Of a DNA stretch of 64,000 bases, positions 53,101 to 64,000 are shown piece after piece. Under the pieces are notes generated by a model, which saw only the letters and a program-made list of their open reading frames with translations, ran no database searches and was not told the DNA's origin. The stretch comes from Odontesthes bonariensis. Lineage: Eukaryota; Chordata; Actinopteri; Atheriniformes; Atherinopsidae. A program made the position numbers and the translations under genes. The stretch is taken from the NCBI RefSeq assembly GCF_027942865.1, contig NC_134517.1:20032009-20096008 (forward strand), read 5' to 3'. Positions within the stretch are counted from its first letter, which is position 1. Every line of letters begins with the position of its first letter.

Positions 53101-56100
53101 TTTGTGAGATATAAATGCGAAAAATGTTTTGCGGTTGAATCTTTTAGGTGAAAACCAAATGTGTTAATTTTCATTCGGCGTGTGTTCCATTTTCCTCAGT
53201 CTGTCTGAATATCTCCTGAAACCTAGTCTGAGGACAAAAGTGATTATGAATGCATCGAAGAAGTAGTTCTATGTGACTCCAGATTAGATCCAGAAAATCC
53301 AGATTAGATATACAGCTACAGAGGGTATTCCCATTAAATTTCTCATAAGAATTGTAGAAACGTATCTGACCTTTAGATGGAGCCGTTAATCATTTGGTTT
53401 GAATTATGTAGTGGCAAAGTGAGGATAACAACCACCCTTAACAAAGATTTAAGGGTGGATAGGAGATAGTATCCAAACATGTGAGCAGCCATTAAGTTTA
53501 AAAAGGACTTTGTAGCGTTGTTGACTAAAATAAGGACTTGAATGGGATCATATTTTGAATTCCCTTGTTCTGTATGCTAGTTAATAGCCCTTAATTTTGT
53601 AAGAGAAATACAAATCACATCCAAATGCTCTCATGCTCTCCGGATATACTGTTTGAACAATATGTTGTGGAGAAAGAGACGTTTGTGAGTGCTGTGCTTC
53701 TGGAGGGTTCAGGCAATCTATCATCTTGCATTCCTCTGAGCACAACGAGGGAAGATGGCCTGAAGCAGAAAGAGCGTGGAGGCAACCGTGCTCTCAGGGA
53801 TCTCATGGAGCTGCAAAATAACTTATGATAACAACTTAGTTTGAGAGACTTCTAAAAGTGCAGTTAGCAGTTCTTTGTCTCCTGCTTTCTTGCTTCCAGT
53901 GGTAATAAAGTTTAAAAAACAAATGACATGCATTGCAAACATTAGGATTCAATTTAGAGTTTATGAAGGCTGACACACAGTCACTACCAGGATTTGACTA
54001 ATGAAATGGGCGGGTGCCTTCCAAATGAAAAGTGCTGCAGTCACTAACGTGTATCCGATAGAGATGTGAAGAAGTACTGGGACTAAACAGCTGTGGAGCC
54101 TTAAGAAAACCACTTTTTGGTGAGGCAAAGAAAAGTATTTAGTTTGCTTGAGAGCATAGAGATTGGATTCTGTAGCTATGGATAAAAGCTCATGTGGTCT
54201 TATGAGTCCAGATTTATACTGTTCCAGAGTGATGGGTGCACCAGAGTAAGAAGAGAGGTGGATGAAGTGCTTCTCTTTGAAGGGCCTCGACATGACATTT
54301 CTTGTGATTTGGCGTTATGTAAATAAAACTGAACTTAATTTAGTTGAATTGCACCCGTCATTCCTTGACCCGACTGCACGAGTGTGTGGGGGTAGCTCTA
54401 TGATTTGAAGTTGATTCAGTTGGTCAGGTTAAGTGCATTATGTGGTAATTACGCATGGTAATGTGGATAAAACATTTGGTCAACTGACAACCTGAATATG
54501 CCAAGTGACCAGGTTTTCCCATTAATGGATTTTTTATTGACTGACTCCAGGTGGAAATAAATGTCCTGATATTGCATAAACATGCACGTATTTCACAGTG
54601 AATGCGTGCTGTGGCTAAAGCTAAGGATGGTCAACAAAATATTGGAGTATCTCACTTTTCTTTTTGCCAGGCAGTGTACTTCTGACTGTGCTCAGTGCTT
54701 TTAGTACCACCGTTAAACATTGGAATTTAGCCAGTGGCTTTCAGAAAATAGAAATGTAGAGCATTCATCACTTGAGCGAAGCTGTGCATTACGGAGGATT
54801 CTCAAACTCTTGCTGTAAAAAATGTAAAAGTCATATTCTGAAGGCTGTTAACTGAATGGATGTTTAACCCTGCCTGCAGGGTGAGGCAGTTGTTTGCCTA
54901 ATAACAGTTTCAAATGATATGATATAAGTCGGGACTTGCCCCAGCAGCTATGCATGAGACCTTTTAATACATTCTTGTTATTGATAATGACATTGTATTA
55001 AAATGTGATGAAAGAGCTGTGAAACAGCATTTCTCATTGTAGAGTGTTTTCAATTATTGATAAATGAACTGTGTTCACATGAGGGATTTCTCCACTCAAA
55101 CAGTGCACATAACAATATTAATAATGTCTTACAGAGAATACCCCACAAAACACGTGGATTTAACATGAATGTATAAATATACAGTATAACTTCTCATTGG
55201 GATTAATGAATAAAAAAAATGTTTTCACTAAATTTAATTGAAAAATGAAGTTGTGGAAACAGTAAATGAGCCAGCCGTTTGTGATCAAATTCTGTCAGCT
55301 TTGAAGTTCTTTTGGTCTCTAGGTTGCAATCTTTTCTGATGTACAAATCAATCTTGTCCCTACTGACTGCATAATTGAATGATTCATTATCGAATGACTG
55401 ACAGCGTATGCATGCTCTGTGGAAAAAGGAAAAAAGTTGAGACAGAACGCAGAGAACATAGAAGATCAATTAACGATTGCAGTCGTGGTTTTTTTTGGGT
55501 CTTGTTGACCACTCAAAGCTCTTTTATGCTACAGCACCTCTTAGTCTATACATTGGTACAGGCGTAGCAGGGCTTTTTTTCGTCTCACAATTCACACGCT
55601 GATGAGTGCATATGAAGCAATGTGGGGTGTCACTGTGTTGCCCAAGGACACTTCAAAATGTGGTCAGGGAAAGCAATGGATTTGACCAACCTTCCAACAA
55701 GCAGACGACCCCTCCTCCCGAGCTACAGAAAGTGGGGGCATGTTAGTATTGTGACTATTCTGCATTAGAGTTGAGACCCAGCTAAGGTGACCGCAGAGGC
55801 ATAACACGAATAGTGAGTTAAGAAAGAAGCCCAGAAGAGCAGCTTGAAATTTAAAAGAACTATTTGAACAGCTCAACATCTCTGTTCATAAATGCATCAT
55901 GAGCAAGTCACTGAACAGAGCTGTATGAGGCTTTGAACGGTTTAGGTGGAAGTTGCATCACTATGCTAAAAGGGCATTGACTGCAAATCCCAAAGTCGAA
56001 GTACTACGGAGCATAGGAGGCTACTTGACTTCGTCACTGAGGAGAAAGTTAGTTTTGGTCATTTTAGGAAAACCTGACAGGATGAGGTTGTTGCGGCTGT

Positions 56101-59100
56101 GCTAGCTCCAACCTCAGGGTAGTTGAAGTTATGTTTGCCTGCGTTTCTTTCATTCTGATTGCAATGTGTCTACTGTCACTTATAACTTAGCAGTGATCAA
56201 ATAACAATAGCTGGAAGCTTCCGTATGGGTATTCATATTGTTTCTTGCCATAGCTCTTCACTTTTGTTACACATTTGAGACTTTTTCACAGTGCTGATTT
56301 GGACTCATCATAAAGTAGCAGAAGGTGTGATGATGTGTTTTTAAGATTTTCTACAATAATACACACAGACACACACTCTCAATGTATACATATGTATACA
56401 TACTCATACAATTAGCATTTGGTAAGCTAGAAGTTAAAACAAATACACAGTGACAGGATCCACCAGTAGAACAACATGCAAGGCAAAATGTCTTGCTTTT
56501 CTTTTTTATCTTTTCAACTCTTGCTGAAATTTAGTCATTTAATTAATAATACCATAACTATATGTTATGTACAGCTATCTAAAGACTCTACTCCAACACT
56601 ACAAAATTAGTTTTCATTCAATTAGCAAAGATGTTTTTGGGTCTTTTAAGCCATTGCCCTGTAATTTGCGTCTCTCTGAAGCAACGGCTCAGGGTTATGC
56701 CGAGGCTCATGGGTAATGTAGTATAAAGATTATGCTTGAACTCCACCACGTTTATTCATGCGGCTCTCCGGTGTGAGGACCCTTCGTGTGTTGGGAATGC
56801 ACGCAGCGACACCGTATGGCCGTGTCTTGCTATGTAAAATCGGGTTCGACTGGCGTCGGTTAATTTGGAAGCAAGTCCGTGTGTGAGCATCTGAGGATTC
56901 AGAGAGCGGAGTATTTTTTGTTTTGTGATGGAGGATCCTTTCGTCGAGCGAAGCGTCATTTATCTCGTGAGTAACTGTTGGTTTGTCTCAATAAACGTAG
57001 CGGGCAGAAACAAACTTGGCTGCCTGGAAGTTAAAGTTGACTAAAGTGGATGGAATGATATGCGGGTAGAAACACAGTGGTGTTCAGGATATGCACAGCC
57101 AGACTGTGAAGCATTAAGATGTCTTAAATATGCTTGGAAGAAGTTAAAACCGTTCTTTTTTTCATTCGTGTAATTTGGTTGACAGTAAACCTGCCAGGGC
57201 TTATGCTGTAGCCTATGCATATTGATGCACCTGCACTTATCCCCAGATCTCGGCCAATATTAATGTTGGCTCGTTTTTTTTTGTTTGTTTTTTTTTTGTT
57301 GTTGTTGTTTTTTTAATTAAACAATATTGTAATTCAAATCAAATCATCAAATCAAACTTTATTTACATAGCACTTTTTATAGAAAAAAGCAGCACAAAGT
57401 GCTTTATGTAATAAAATCAATACATACATTAGCTCACACATACAGACAACATCACGCTGACAACCACACCATCAACATCAACAACAATAAACATTAACAT
57501 CAGGCTTGACGCTGAGGTGAAGACACGATATCTTGGGGATCTGTCCACACCGGGAGCCAGCCCACCAATGACCACAGAGGCTGAGATTCTCTGGTAGGCT
57601 GCTCCACAGATGAGGTCCATAATAGTGGAACGACATCTCACCATAAGTTTTGGTTCAAACTTTTGGAACAACTCAAAGGCCGGTACCAGAGGACCTCGGG
57701 GTCCGCGAGGTCTCATAATTTAAAAGCAGATCAGACAAATAAGGAGGCCCAAGACCATTCAGACATTTATAAACAACTAAAATAACCTTAAAATCAGTCC
57801 TGAAACGCACGGGGAGTCAATGCAGTGATTTTAAAACTGGTGTAATGTGTTCCCACCCTACATTATGCACTGTTGTGTTTGTGAAAGCCTACTTTTTTTT
57901 TTTTTTGTTTGTTATTTATATGGCATTAATTTATTAAAAGAACAACAAATATGAGCACTTGAGAGTGTTTGGTAAGTTTCTATTTGCTGCGTATATAAAA
58001 AGAAAAAAAAGATCAAGTACAGGTCTGCTGGTGAAAGCCTGTTTTTTTTTTTTTTTTTCTCATCTTACACAGAATTAACTGTGGACCTCTGAAACAAATG
58101 AAGTGGGCTGGAGTGCTAGTGTTCCTTTGGAAACCTCTTCCTGTAATGTCCCATAGAATGGCTTCCTGAGCACCGAGGAATATTCATCACCTCTCTGGAT
58201 CTCGCTCAAGTGTGCTCGATCAGTGTAATCTGAGCTTTCGATCTCGCCATATTGTATGAACTACCTAGCAGGTTTCCTCTCATTGTCTTCTAGGAAGTGC
58301 TGTTGTGTATCAGCAAGACTTTGAATTAAAATTAGCCCGCAGCCGAGTGCACCTGTATCCAAGTGGCGTGCGCTCGCTGCAACAGGACGGGGTTTAGATG
58401 ACTTACCATTCAATATATTTCAACAGTATTTCTTAGTTCGTTGCTGGTGCTGTTGGGAATGATGTGCAAAAATGCAACGAAAACAGAAGGGCCCTTTTAG
58501 CCCAGGAAAATGAATCATAGCTGTTAACTTGCAATATCAAGTTTCAAACTTGACAGGATTTTGAAATTCAAATTTTGTTGGTCAGGACACTTCATTTGAT
58601 GTAACTTTAACAATTAAAGCCACAACCACAAGCTCACTGAGCTATGAAACTGCGTCCCTGTCCAGCTTTGGCAGTGACTGCTCTGTGACAACTGGGAACA
58701 GCTGTTTGGGTCTGAATTCCTTTCAGTGTAACAAATTAAGGAAATTATAAACGGTTATTTGGAAAAGTGTCACCACAGGAAAACGATAAAAAGTCATCTT
58801 CAAAGTCCCCTCAAAGTATGAAGAAGTTACCGGCTCAAACTTCACCTGAATGACTCGTCCTCCGCATGAAATGTTTCATAAACCTGTGGTGTGATAGCTA
58901 AAGGATTGCATCAAAATGCTGAAGCAAAGCACCTCGTACTCCGCAAAGAAAGCAATTGCATTTTATTTGCAGACGTTCCTTTACTGCAGGGAAAGGAAGT
59001 GTGGGAACTCAGCTCACCCTTACATCAGATATAGGGAAAGTTTCCACTCCCGTGAAGTCACACCAGAGGAATGTTTGAGCAACACGGGTTGATATAGTTA

Positions 59101-62100
59101 CAGCAAGCGTGACACACTCACTGCAGTTTACGTAATCCTAATCTAAAGGGTGATATACAAAGACTGCCACAATGTTTTTTTTTTAATTTATTCTTTATTT
59201 TTGCTTTTTCTTTAGATGGTTGTCACACCATACTTGTACGGCTTTGTTCATCTGTTGTCATAGAGTGCAGAACCAGCAGACTCCTGGCGTGTGAGCCAAG
59301 CCACCCTGTGTTCCATCTGCCAAACATGTAACAGCATCTCTCGCAGTTTTTTGATAAAGGCACAAAAAAGAAGGTGTGCTGAAAGGCCTTGCAACATGCA
59401 GATTGCACAACAGCACTTTGGCTTCGGTAACTGATAGCTGAGCATTTGGGTGGAGTGCTGTTTCATGTTTATTGACGCAGCAAGGAAGATTAAACGGTGT
59501 GTCTTTGACAGTAAATTGAGTGTCTGTGAGTTTTAGAACATTATGTATCGTCTGGTGTTTTATGCAGAAAGTTTTTTTCAGATGAAATTGCGAGAGGTTT
59601 GCCAACTCAATAATTATTCGAGTGTTTTCCAAGGCAAAACAGTGAAAAAGTACAACCCCCCCCAAAACAAAACAAACAAATTGAAAATATTTGATTATGT
59701 GCTGTGCGTCACTATTGATGATCTTTGGGTTTGCAAAGAAAAACAAAAAACAAAAATTACATTTTGATTTTTTTGACTAAATTACTAATGACAAAATTAA
59801 AAAAAAAAAAAAAAGAGCAGCTGTCATCTGGGGGGAGCCGGAGTACCCCCTGGACACCCTCACTTCTAAGGCCAATTTGGAATGACCAGTTCACCTGACA
59901 TGTGTGTTTTTGGATGGCGGGAGGAAGCAGGAGCACCCGGAGAGAACCCATGCATGCACGGAGAGAACGTGCAAACTCCACACAGAATATGAAACCAGGA
60001 ATCTTCTTGCTGTGAGACGAGAGTGAATACCACCACGTCATCATGCAGCCCATAAGAGTAAACTTACTTAAGCTGTTTATTTTTCGGTTAACATCGTAAA
60101 GTACTGTAAACAGAAAAGACGCCGATGAGAAGTTCATGAGATGTAGTCAACCTTTAGCCACTAAAACGACGCCGACGCTCTTCGAAACACAGTTTGCCAA
60201 AGTGCTTGACGGGTTTGTTGTACCACCTCAAGGAGGATTTGTAATCCCAGACTGACACGGTGATGCTGACAGGCCCACAAAGACTGTGTGGGCCATACCA
60301 CTTGTTGCAAAATAGTTCAAAGTATAAAGTGTAGTAGCTGAAAATAGTTCTTTCTGACTCAGTTTGTGGGATATTGGGATGCAGCAGAATTAATTTGGCG
60401 CCTCCCTTATAGTGCACTGTATTTATACAGGACTTTCTCATACCATGTGTGTACTAGATCACAGCATGCTACTGTGGAACAGCCCTAATTCTCATTTAAT
60501 GGAGGCAAGCCACTTTAGGGTAAGCCTTATCCTGATAATGAGTTACTAAGCCTCTTTGGAACATGGCTCATATGATTGGCCCAACATTAGTGGATCAAAG
60601 CACTGTATTCTCCAGCATGGAGATGCTGAAAGGTTGAGAATTTCAGATTAAAGATTATTTGCTCCGTTATTATTGCACTGGTAAATCTTCAGAATGTCTG
60701 TGACATGCCTTTTGATTTGTTTGAATAATAGATTCTTATGAATTGTGGAAAAGTGTGCACCAAAATTATACCCACTGAAGCAGGGATAGAATTAGGGATT
60801 AGAATTAAGATGACTTTTTTACTTTCAAGGGTTATGCTAAAGTGTGTATGCTCAACCATCTGTATGCTAATTGTACAAACGGATGATCTCCACAATGAGT
60901 TTTCTGAGTCAGCATTTGTGATAGAATAGCTTGTCTAAGTCGGCCTTTGGTTTTGCGCTAAATGCTTGTAAAAAAAATACCTTGAGAATGATTTTAGCCA
61001 AGCATCATCAATCATGTCAACTAAACATAATTATTGCTGATACAATCAGAAAAAAATGCACATGTGAAATGTTAAGTACGAATGTGGCAGGCCGACATTG
61101 AAAAGATAATACCGGTTAAACATCAGATGTCTTTACAGCTGCCAGCCCATCAAAAACAGCTGACACTTTCAACTGACAAGTGAGGCAGAAATGTCTGTCA
61201 TTTTGTGCATGCTTGACGGCGTGTTATGACCTTAATGCGACACCAACTCTAGCTGTATCTGATGTGTTGCGGGAATACATTGTGTGTGTCCTCAGGGTGA
61301 CTTCACCTGGAACAGCGCGCTAGGACACAGCGTTTGCCTGAAGCCCGTCCCCCTGCAGAGCCTCTCGGAGTTGGAGAGGGTTCGTCTTCAGGATGTTGCC
61401 TTCAGGCGTCTGCTTCAGTGTCATGACCTGCGCTGCCACATCACCATCCCTAAATGTATGACTCTCCCTTTTTACCACCCCGTTGCATGAACATTTTTGG
61501 TTAAATAACCTTTGTCTCGCCACTTTGCTTTTTGCGCTAGTTGTCTTTTGTAAACTCCTTCAAATAGTGTAATCATTTGGAAAATGAGACCGAGAAATGG
61601 AGCAAGCATGAACTGCATTTCTGCATTTACCTTTTTCAGATGGCCACAAGCACAAGAAGTCTCTCCGGAGTAAGTTTGATTCATTATCAAAGGAGAAGAG
61701 TAAAGACAAAGGTAATGTTGCTGGTGACATACTCCTAACTGTATCCATTTACAATGTGTTAAGAACAGATCAGTGTTGTTCCAGTCTGCCTTCCATTGAG
61801 ATTTTAGTTGTATTACAGCTTGATGTAATAGCAATCTACAGTAAACTTCTCAAACCAGTGAAGGTGAACACATTTTTTCTCATAGTTCTGTGAGGGAGTC
61901 ACTGATTCTTGTTAGGCTTCTTGTCAGCCTCTGACACTTATACTCTTTTATTCTTTTTTTTTTTGCTGAAGCTGTGTACACTGACTGAAGCAGACTCTTA
62001 ACTGTTTATAGCCACAGAGCTCTGAGTGATCTGAATCTTACAGTACAGGGGAAGCTGTGATCTTCAACCACCGCGCTGCCCCGCCCGCTGCAACAATGTG

Positions 62101-64000
62101 GCAGGAAAGTGATGTTCTCTGTCAGACAGAGGGAGTCGAGGGAAATAACTAAAACAATCTTAAGTGGCGGCTTATTCGCTGCAGCCTGTCCTCCGGCATG
62201 CCCAGCCCCCTCTTTCCTCTTTTCCCCTTTTGTTTACAAAGGCACTTGGGAAAGTATGCGCAGTCTGAATATTAAGTGGACGCCGGAGAGCGCTGTTCTT
62301 GAGTTTCTCTTGTCATCTTTGCTTTAAGGAGGATTTGTTTAAAAGTTAAAAATTGAATGACTCCATTGCAACTCAGCTTAGATGCTCCCTACAGTACAAT
62401 AGACGTGACGAAAGAGTAAAGAGCCATTCAGAATGTCTCTGTTTACTTGAAGCTAACGAAAACATGTGAACTTTAAATCTTTCTGTCTTGCTCTTTTTCT
62501 CTCTCTCAGAGACTACGCCACAGGCGTTTGGCATACCGCTGTCACATGTCATATCCAACGACCGCATACACAAGCTGAGGCACGATCACCCGCGGGAGGA
62601 GCACAGTAACCCCACAGAATTGATGCTATCCTTCCTTCACCTGTCCTCCAGCTTGAAAAGGGCTAACAAAGAGCTGTCCAGCAGCAACTCTTCCCTGAGC
62701 TCCACCTCTGAGACGCCTAATGAATCCAGTCTGCCCAGCACACCAGACATTGCCCCACCGACACGCAGGAGGGTAGGCTTTTCTGTCAATAAACCGTCAA
62801 CTCTGATGCAGAGCAACAGGGCGTCAGTCTAATTATACATGCATGTTGGTTTTCTGCCGAAATTTCTGACCTTTTTAGATATTCGCTTGGTGTACAGACG
62901 ATGATGCAGCCTTTAGATGAATGTGGCACAAAAATTCACTCGCAGTTGGCTTTTCTCAAACTTTGCGGCTGTGACCCATTTGCTTGACAGGGTGGAGTGT
63001 CTGTGGACTGCATCACTGACCTTGATGATAACCAGTCTCGGCTATTGGAGGCCCTTCAGCTGTCTCTGCCAGATGAGGCAGCCGGTAACAGGAAGAAGCG
63101 GCGTGACAAAAAGCTCAGCCTCAACCCTATTTTCAGACAGGTGCCGAGGATAGTGGATCTGTGCTGTCAGCACCTGGAAAAATACGGTACAAAGTGGAAC
63201 GACTGAAGCATAGCGTCGGAAAAATACTCACCTGCATGCAATGTACTGCAGAAACCTGGCCAGGAGTGCGGGATCAGTCATTTCATGTGATGTTCTTTTT
63301 TGTTGTTGTTGCTCAATATTCGTCACAATAGCGTGAAACATCTTTGTCTTTGTTCAGGCTTGCAGACAGTTGGAATCTTCCGCGTTGGGAGCTCCAAGAA
63401 GAGAGTACGACAGGTAACTTAACACAGCCAGGGAACCTTAAAACACCTGTGCACTTTGGTAAATTGCATTAGATATATGCAACATTTTTCAGCATTAAAC
63501 GTCACAATATTTCATCAGCTACGAGAGGAGTTTGACCAGGGGTTGGAGGTACACATGGATGAGGAGCACAGCGTCCACGATGTAGCTGCTTTGCTGAAAG
63601 AGTTCCTCAGAGACATGCCTGACCCACTCCTGACAAGAGAACTCTACACAGCCTTCATCAACACACTTTGTAAGGGGCACACACACATACTGAATAAAAC
63701 ACCTCACTGTTTTTGTTGTTTTAACCAGGTAACTGTTTGAATGGCCTTTTTATTGGAAGCCGATGTAAACTGATGAACTTTTTTTTCTGCAGTGCTGGAT
63801 TATTCAGACCAACAGAGTGCCATCCAGCTCCTGATTTTTCTGCTTCCTCCTTGTAACAGCGACACGCTGCAGCACCTCTTCTACTTGCTGTCCACTGTGT
63901 CCACACATGCTGAAGACAGCCTGGACAGTAAGGGACGCGAGGTAAAGATACGGCATCGGCTGTTTTGGCGTTTTTGTAGAAAAGACAAGGTTTATGAAGT
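50008..64000 (+). CDS. arhgap6: Rho GTPase-activating protein 6, 5' part (8 coding exons; 3' end outside window)
   Basis: Accelerates GTP hydrolysis on Rho GTPases (RhoA in mammals) and alters actin organisation. Exons: 50008-50154, 61296-61455, 61640-61711, 62510-62772, 62991-63186, 63358-63413, 63519-63669, 63793-63941. All phases agree, giving 398 codons in the window. The N-terminus [14 protein letters not shown]…[12 protein letters not shown] matches human ARHGAP6. [42 protein letters not shown] and [24 protein letters not shown] blocks follow in the human order (here CITDLDDNQ). The RhoGAP domain starts near residue 255; [13 protein letters not shown] carries the arginine finger (Arg288, codon 63381-63383). 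The last exon in view ends inside the domain; the rest lies to the right. Confidence 0.94.
50850..50877. repeat. TTTA tetranucleotide repeat
   Basis: Seven copies of TTTA. Confidence 0.9.
55590..55750. repeat. Degraded fish interspersed repeat
   Basis: Contains gttgcccaaggacacttcaa and gacccctcctcccgagctac, close to a widespread fish repeat with 'cttgcccaaggacac' and a run of 'accgaccctccgattg' type. Heavily mutated; family not named. Confidence 0.5.
56690..56927 (+). promoter_or_regulatory. arhgap6: CpG-rich candidate internal promoter of ARHGAP6
   Basis: A local patch dense in CpG within AT-rich intron, running directly into an ATG-containing segment with a consensus donor. This is the usual look of a CpG-island promoter. 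No TATA box is obvious. Inference from composition only. Confidence 0.45.
56928..56966 (+). CDS. arhgap6: Candidate alternative first coding exon of ARHGAP6
   Basis: ATG opens [13 protein letters not shown], followed at once by the consensus donor CTC|gtgagt. The phase is 0, the same as the distal exon 1, so it joins in frame to GDFTWN at 61296. ARHGAP6 has alternative first exons in mammals. The minus-strand frame over the same bases is a shadow. Confidence 0.5.
57345..57870 (-). mobile_element. L2-like LINE remnant, minus strand
   Basis: Read on the minus strand, 57640-57850 encodes [20 protein letters not shown], then [20 protein letters not shown], the conserved C-terminal tail of L2-type reverse transcriptases. 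The 3' end reads gcactttgtgctgc…aaagtgctatgtaaataaag. It has lost its reading frame further on. Confidence 0.75.
59815..60050. repeat. Common fish interspersed repeat (short, non-coding)
   Basis: Contains ggccaatttggaatgaccag, catgtgtgtttttggatgg, ggagagaacccatgcatgca and gtgcaaactccacacagaa, the run of a very widespread vertebrate/fish repeat, preceded by a poly(A) stretch at 59800-59814. Family name not assigned. Confidence 0.7.
61296..61455 (+). CDS. arhgap6: ARHGAP6 exon 2
   Basis: 160 bases, residues 50-103, [20 protein letters not shown], then [20 protein letters not shown] and CHITIPK. Acceptor tgtgtcctcag, donor AAAT|gtatga. Confidence 0.93.
61640..61711 (+). CDS. arhgap6: ARHGAP6 exon 3 (basic segment)
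   Basis: 72 bases, residues 103-127, [20 protein letters not shown] then SKDK. Strongly basic, as in human. Acceptor cctttttcag, donor AAAG|gtaatg. Confidence 0.92.
61712..62509 (+). other. ARHGAP6 intron 3
   Basis: 0.8 kb, nothing recognised. It ends in a long pyrimidine tract before the exon 4 acceptor. Confidence 0.7.
62510..62772 (+). CDS. arhgap6: ARHGAP6 exon 4
   Basis: 263 bases, residues 127-214. Contains [20 protein letters not shown] and the serine-rich [20 protein letters not shown] block. Acceptor ttttctctctctcag, donor AGGAGG|gtaggc. Confidence 0.93.
62991..63186 (+). CDS. arhgap6: ARHGAP6 exon 5 (RhoGAP start)
   Basis: 196 bases, residues 215-280. Contains [20 protein letters not shown], then [20 protein letters not shown]. 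Acceptor tttgcttgacag, donor TACG|gtacaa. Confidence 0.94.
63358..63413 (+). CDS. arhgap6: ARHGAP6 exon 6 (arginine finger)
   Basis: 56 bases, residues 280-298, [19 protein letters not shown]. The catalytic Arg288 sits in GIFRV. Acceptor tctttgttcag, donor CAG|gtaact. Confidence 0.95.
63519..63669 (+). CDS. arhgap6: ARHGAP6 exon 7 (RhoGAP)
   Basis: 151 bases, residues 299-349. Contains [40 protein letters not shown], the conserved K..LR.LP.PL motif of RhoGAP domains (here [12 protein letters not shown]). Acceptor tttcatcag, donor CTTT|gtaagg. Confidence 0.95.
63793..63941 (+). CDS. arhgap6: ARHGAP6 exon 8 (RhoGAP, last in window)
   Basis: 149 bases, residues 349-398. Contains [20 protein letters not shown] and [20 protein letters not shown]. 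Acceptor ttttttctgcag, donor GAG|gtaaag. The next exon, expected to carry the conserved TSLNLATIFGPNLL-type helix, lies outside. Confidence 0.94.

Larger units (their letters stand above)
50155..61295 (+). other. ARHGAP6 intron 1
   Basis: 11.1 kb. Contains a TTTA microsatellite (50850-50877), a CpG-rich candidate second promoter and first exon (56690-56966), an L2-like LINE remnant (57345-57870) and two other interspersed repeats (55590-55750, 59815-60050). No further coding exon recognised. Confidence 0.65.

Noticed and set aside
56810..56880. Possible tRNA because of cgggttcgactgg
   Set aside because: The match to a T-loop is isolated; no acceptor stem or anticodon arm can be drawn around it.
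59258..59746. 162-codon minus-strand frame in ARHGAP6 intron
   Set aside because: Composition of random AT-rich intron, no domain, no splice partners.

Overview
The window is vertebrate nuclear DNA, almost certainly from a teleost fish and probably a percomorph. It has split genes with GT-AG introns, AT-rich non-coding DNA, L2-type LINE fragments and other fish-style repeats, a long GATA microsatellite, and a tight TLR7-TLR8 pair. The species cannot be told from the sequence.

Layout from left to right. (1) 1-3738, minus strand: TLR8, truncated at the window edge so that only the N-terminal ~660 residues (leucine-rich ectodomain) are present. (2) 4260-7682, minus strand: complete TLR7. (3) 7683-11920: intergenic DNA with an interferon-response-like site and L2 LINE remnants. 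(4) 11921-38506, minus strand: FRMPD4 (Preso), reconstructed here as 17 coding exons in one continuous reading frame: WW, PDZ, FERM, then a long acidic tail. (5) 38507-50007: no recognisable gene between two divergent genes. (6) 50008 to the window end, plus strand: the first 8 coding exons of ARHGAP6, up to the middle of the RhoGAP domain, with a likely second promoter and first exon near 56.7-57.0 kb.

The order ARHGAP6, FRMPD4, TLR7, TLR8 and their relative orientations match human Xp22. MSL3 and PRPS2, which lie among these genes in human, were not seen here. TLR7 and TLR8 are endosomal RNA sensors. FRMPD4 is a postsynaptic scaffold, and ARHGAP6 is a Rho GTPase-activating protein. The two signalling genes and the two immune genes are neighbours by ancient synteny and do not form a shared pathway.

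The most interesting observation is at the 3' end of FRMPD4. Two AG splice acceptors lie 5 bases apart (13191/13192 and 13186/13187, minus strand). Joining to the first gives a protein ending E-T-T-V, the PDZ ligand known from mammalian FRMPD4. Joining to the second removes that stop and opens a further 420-residue conserved-looking C-terminal region. All coordinates of spliced exons are by eye from splice signals, phase and remembered family sequence; no alignment was run.
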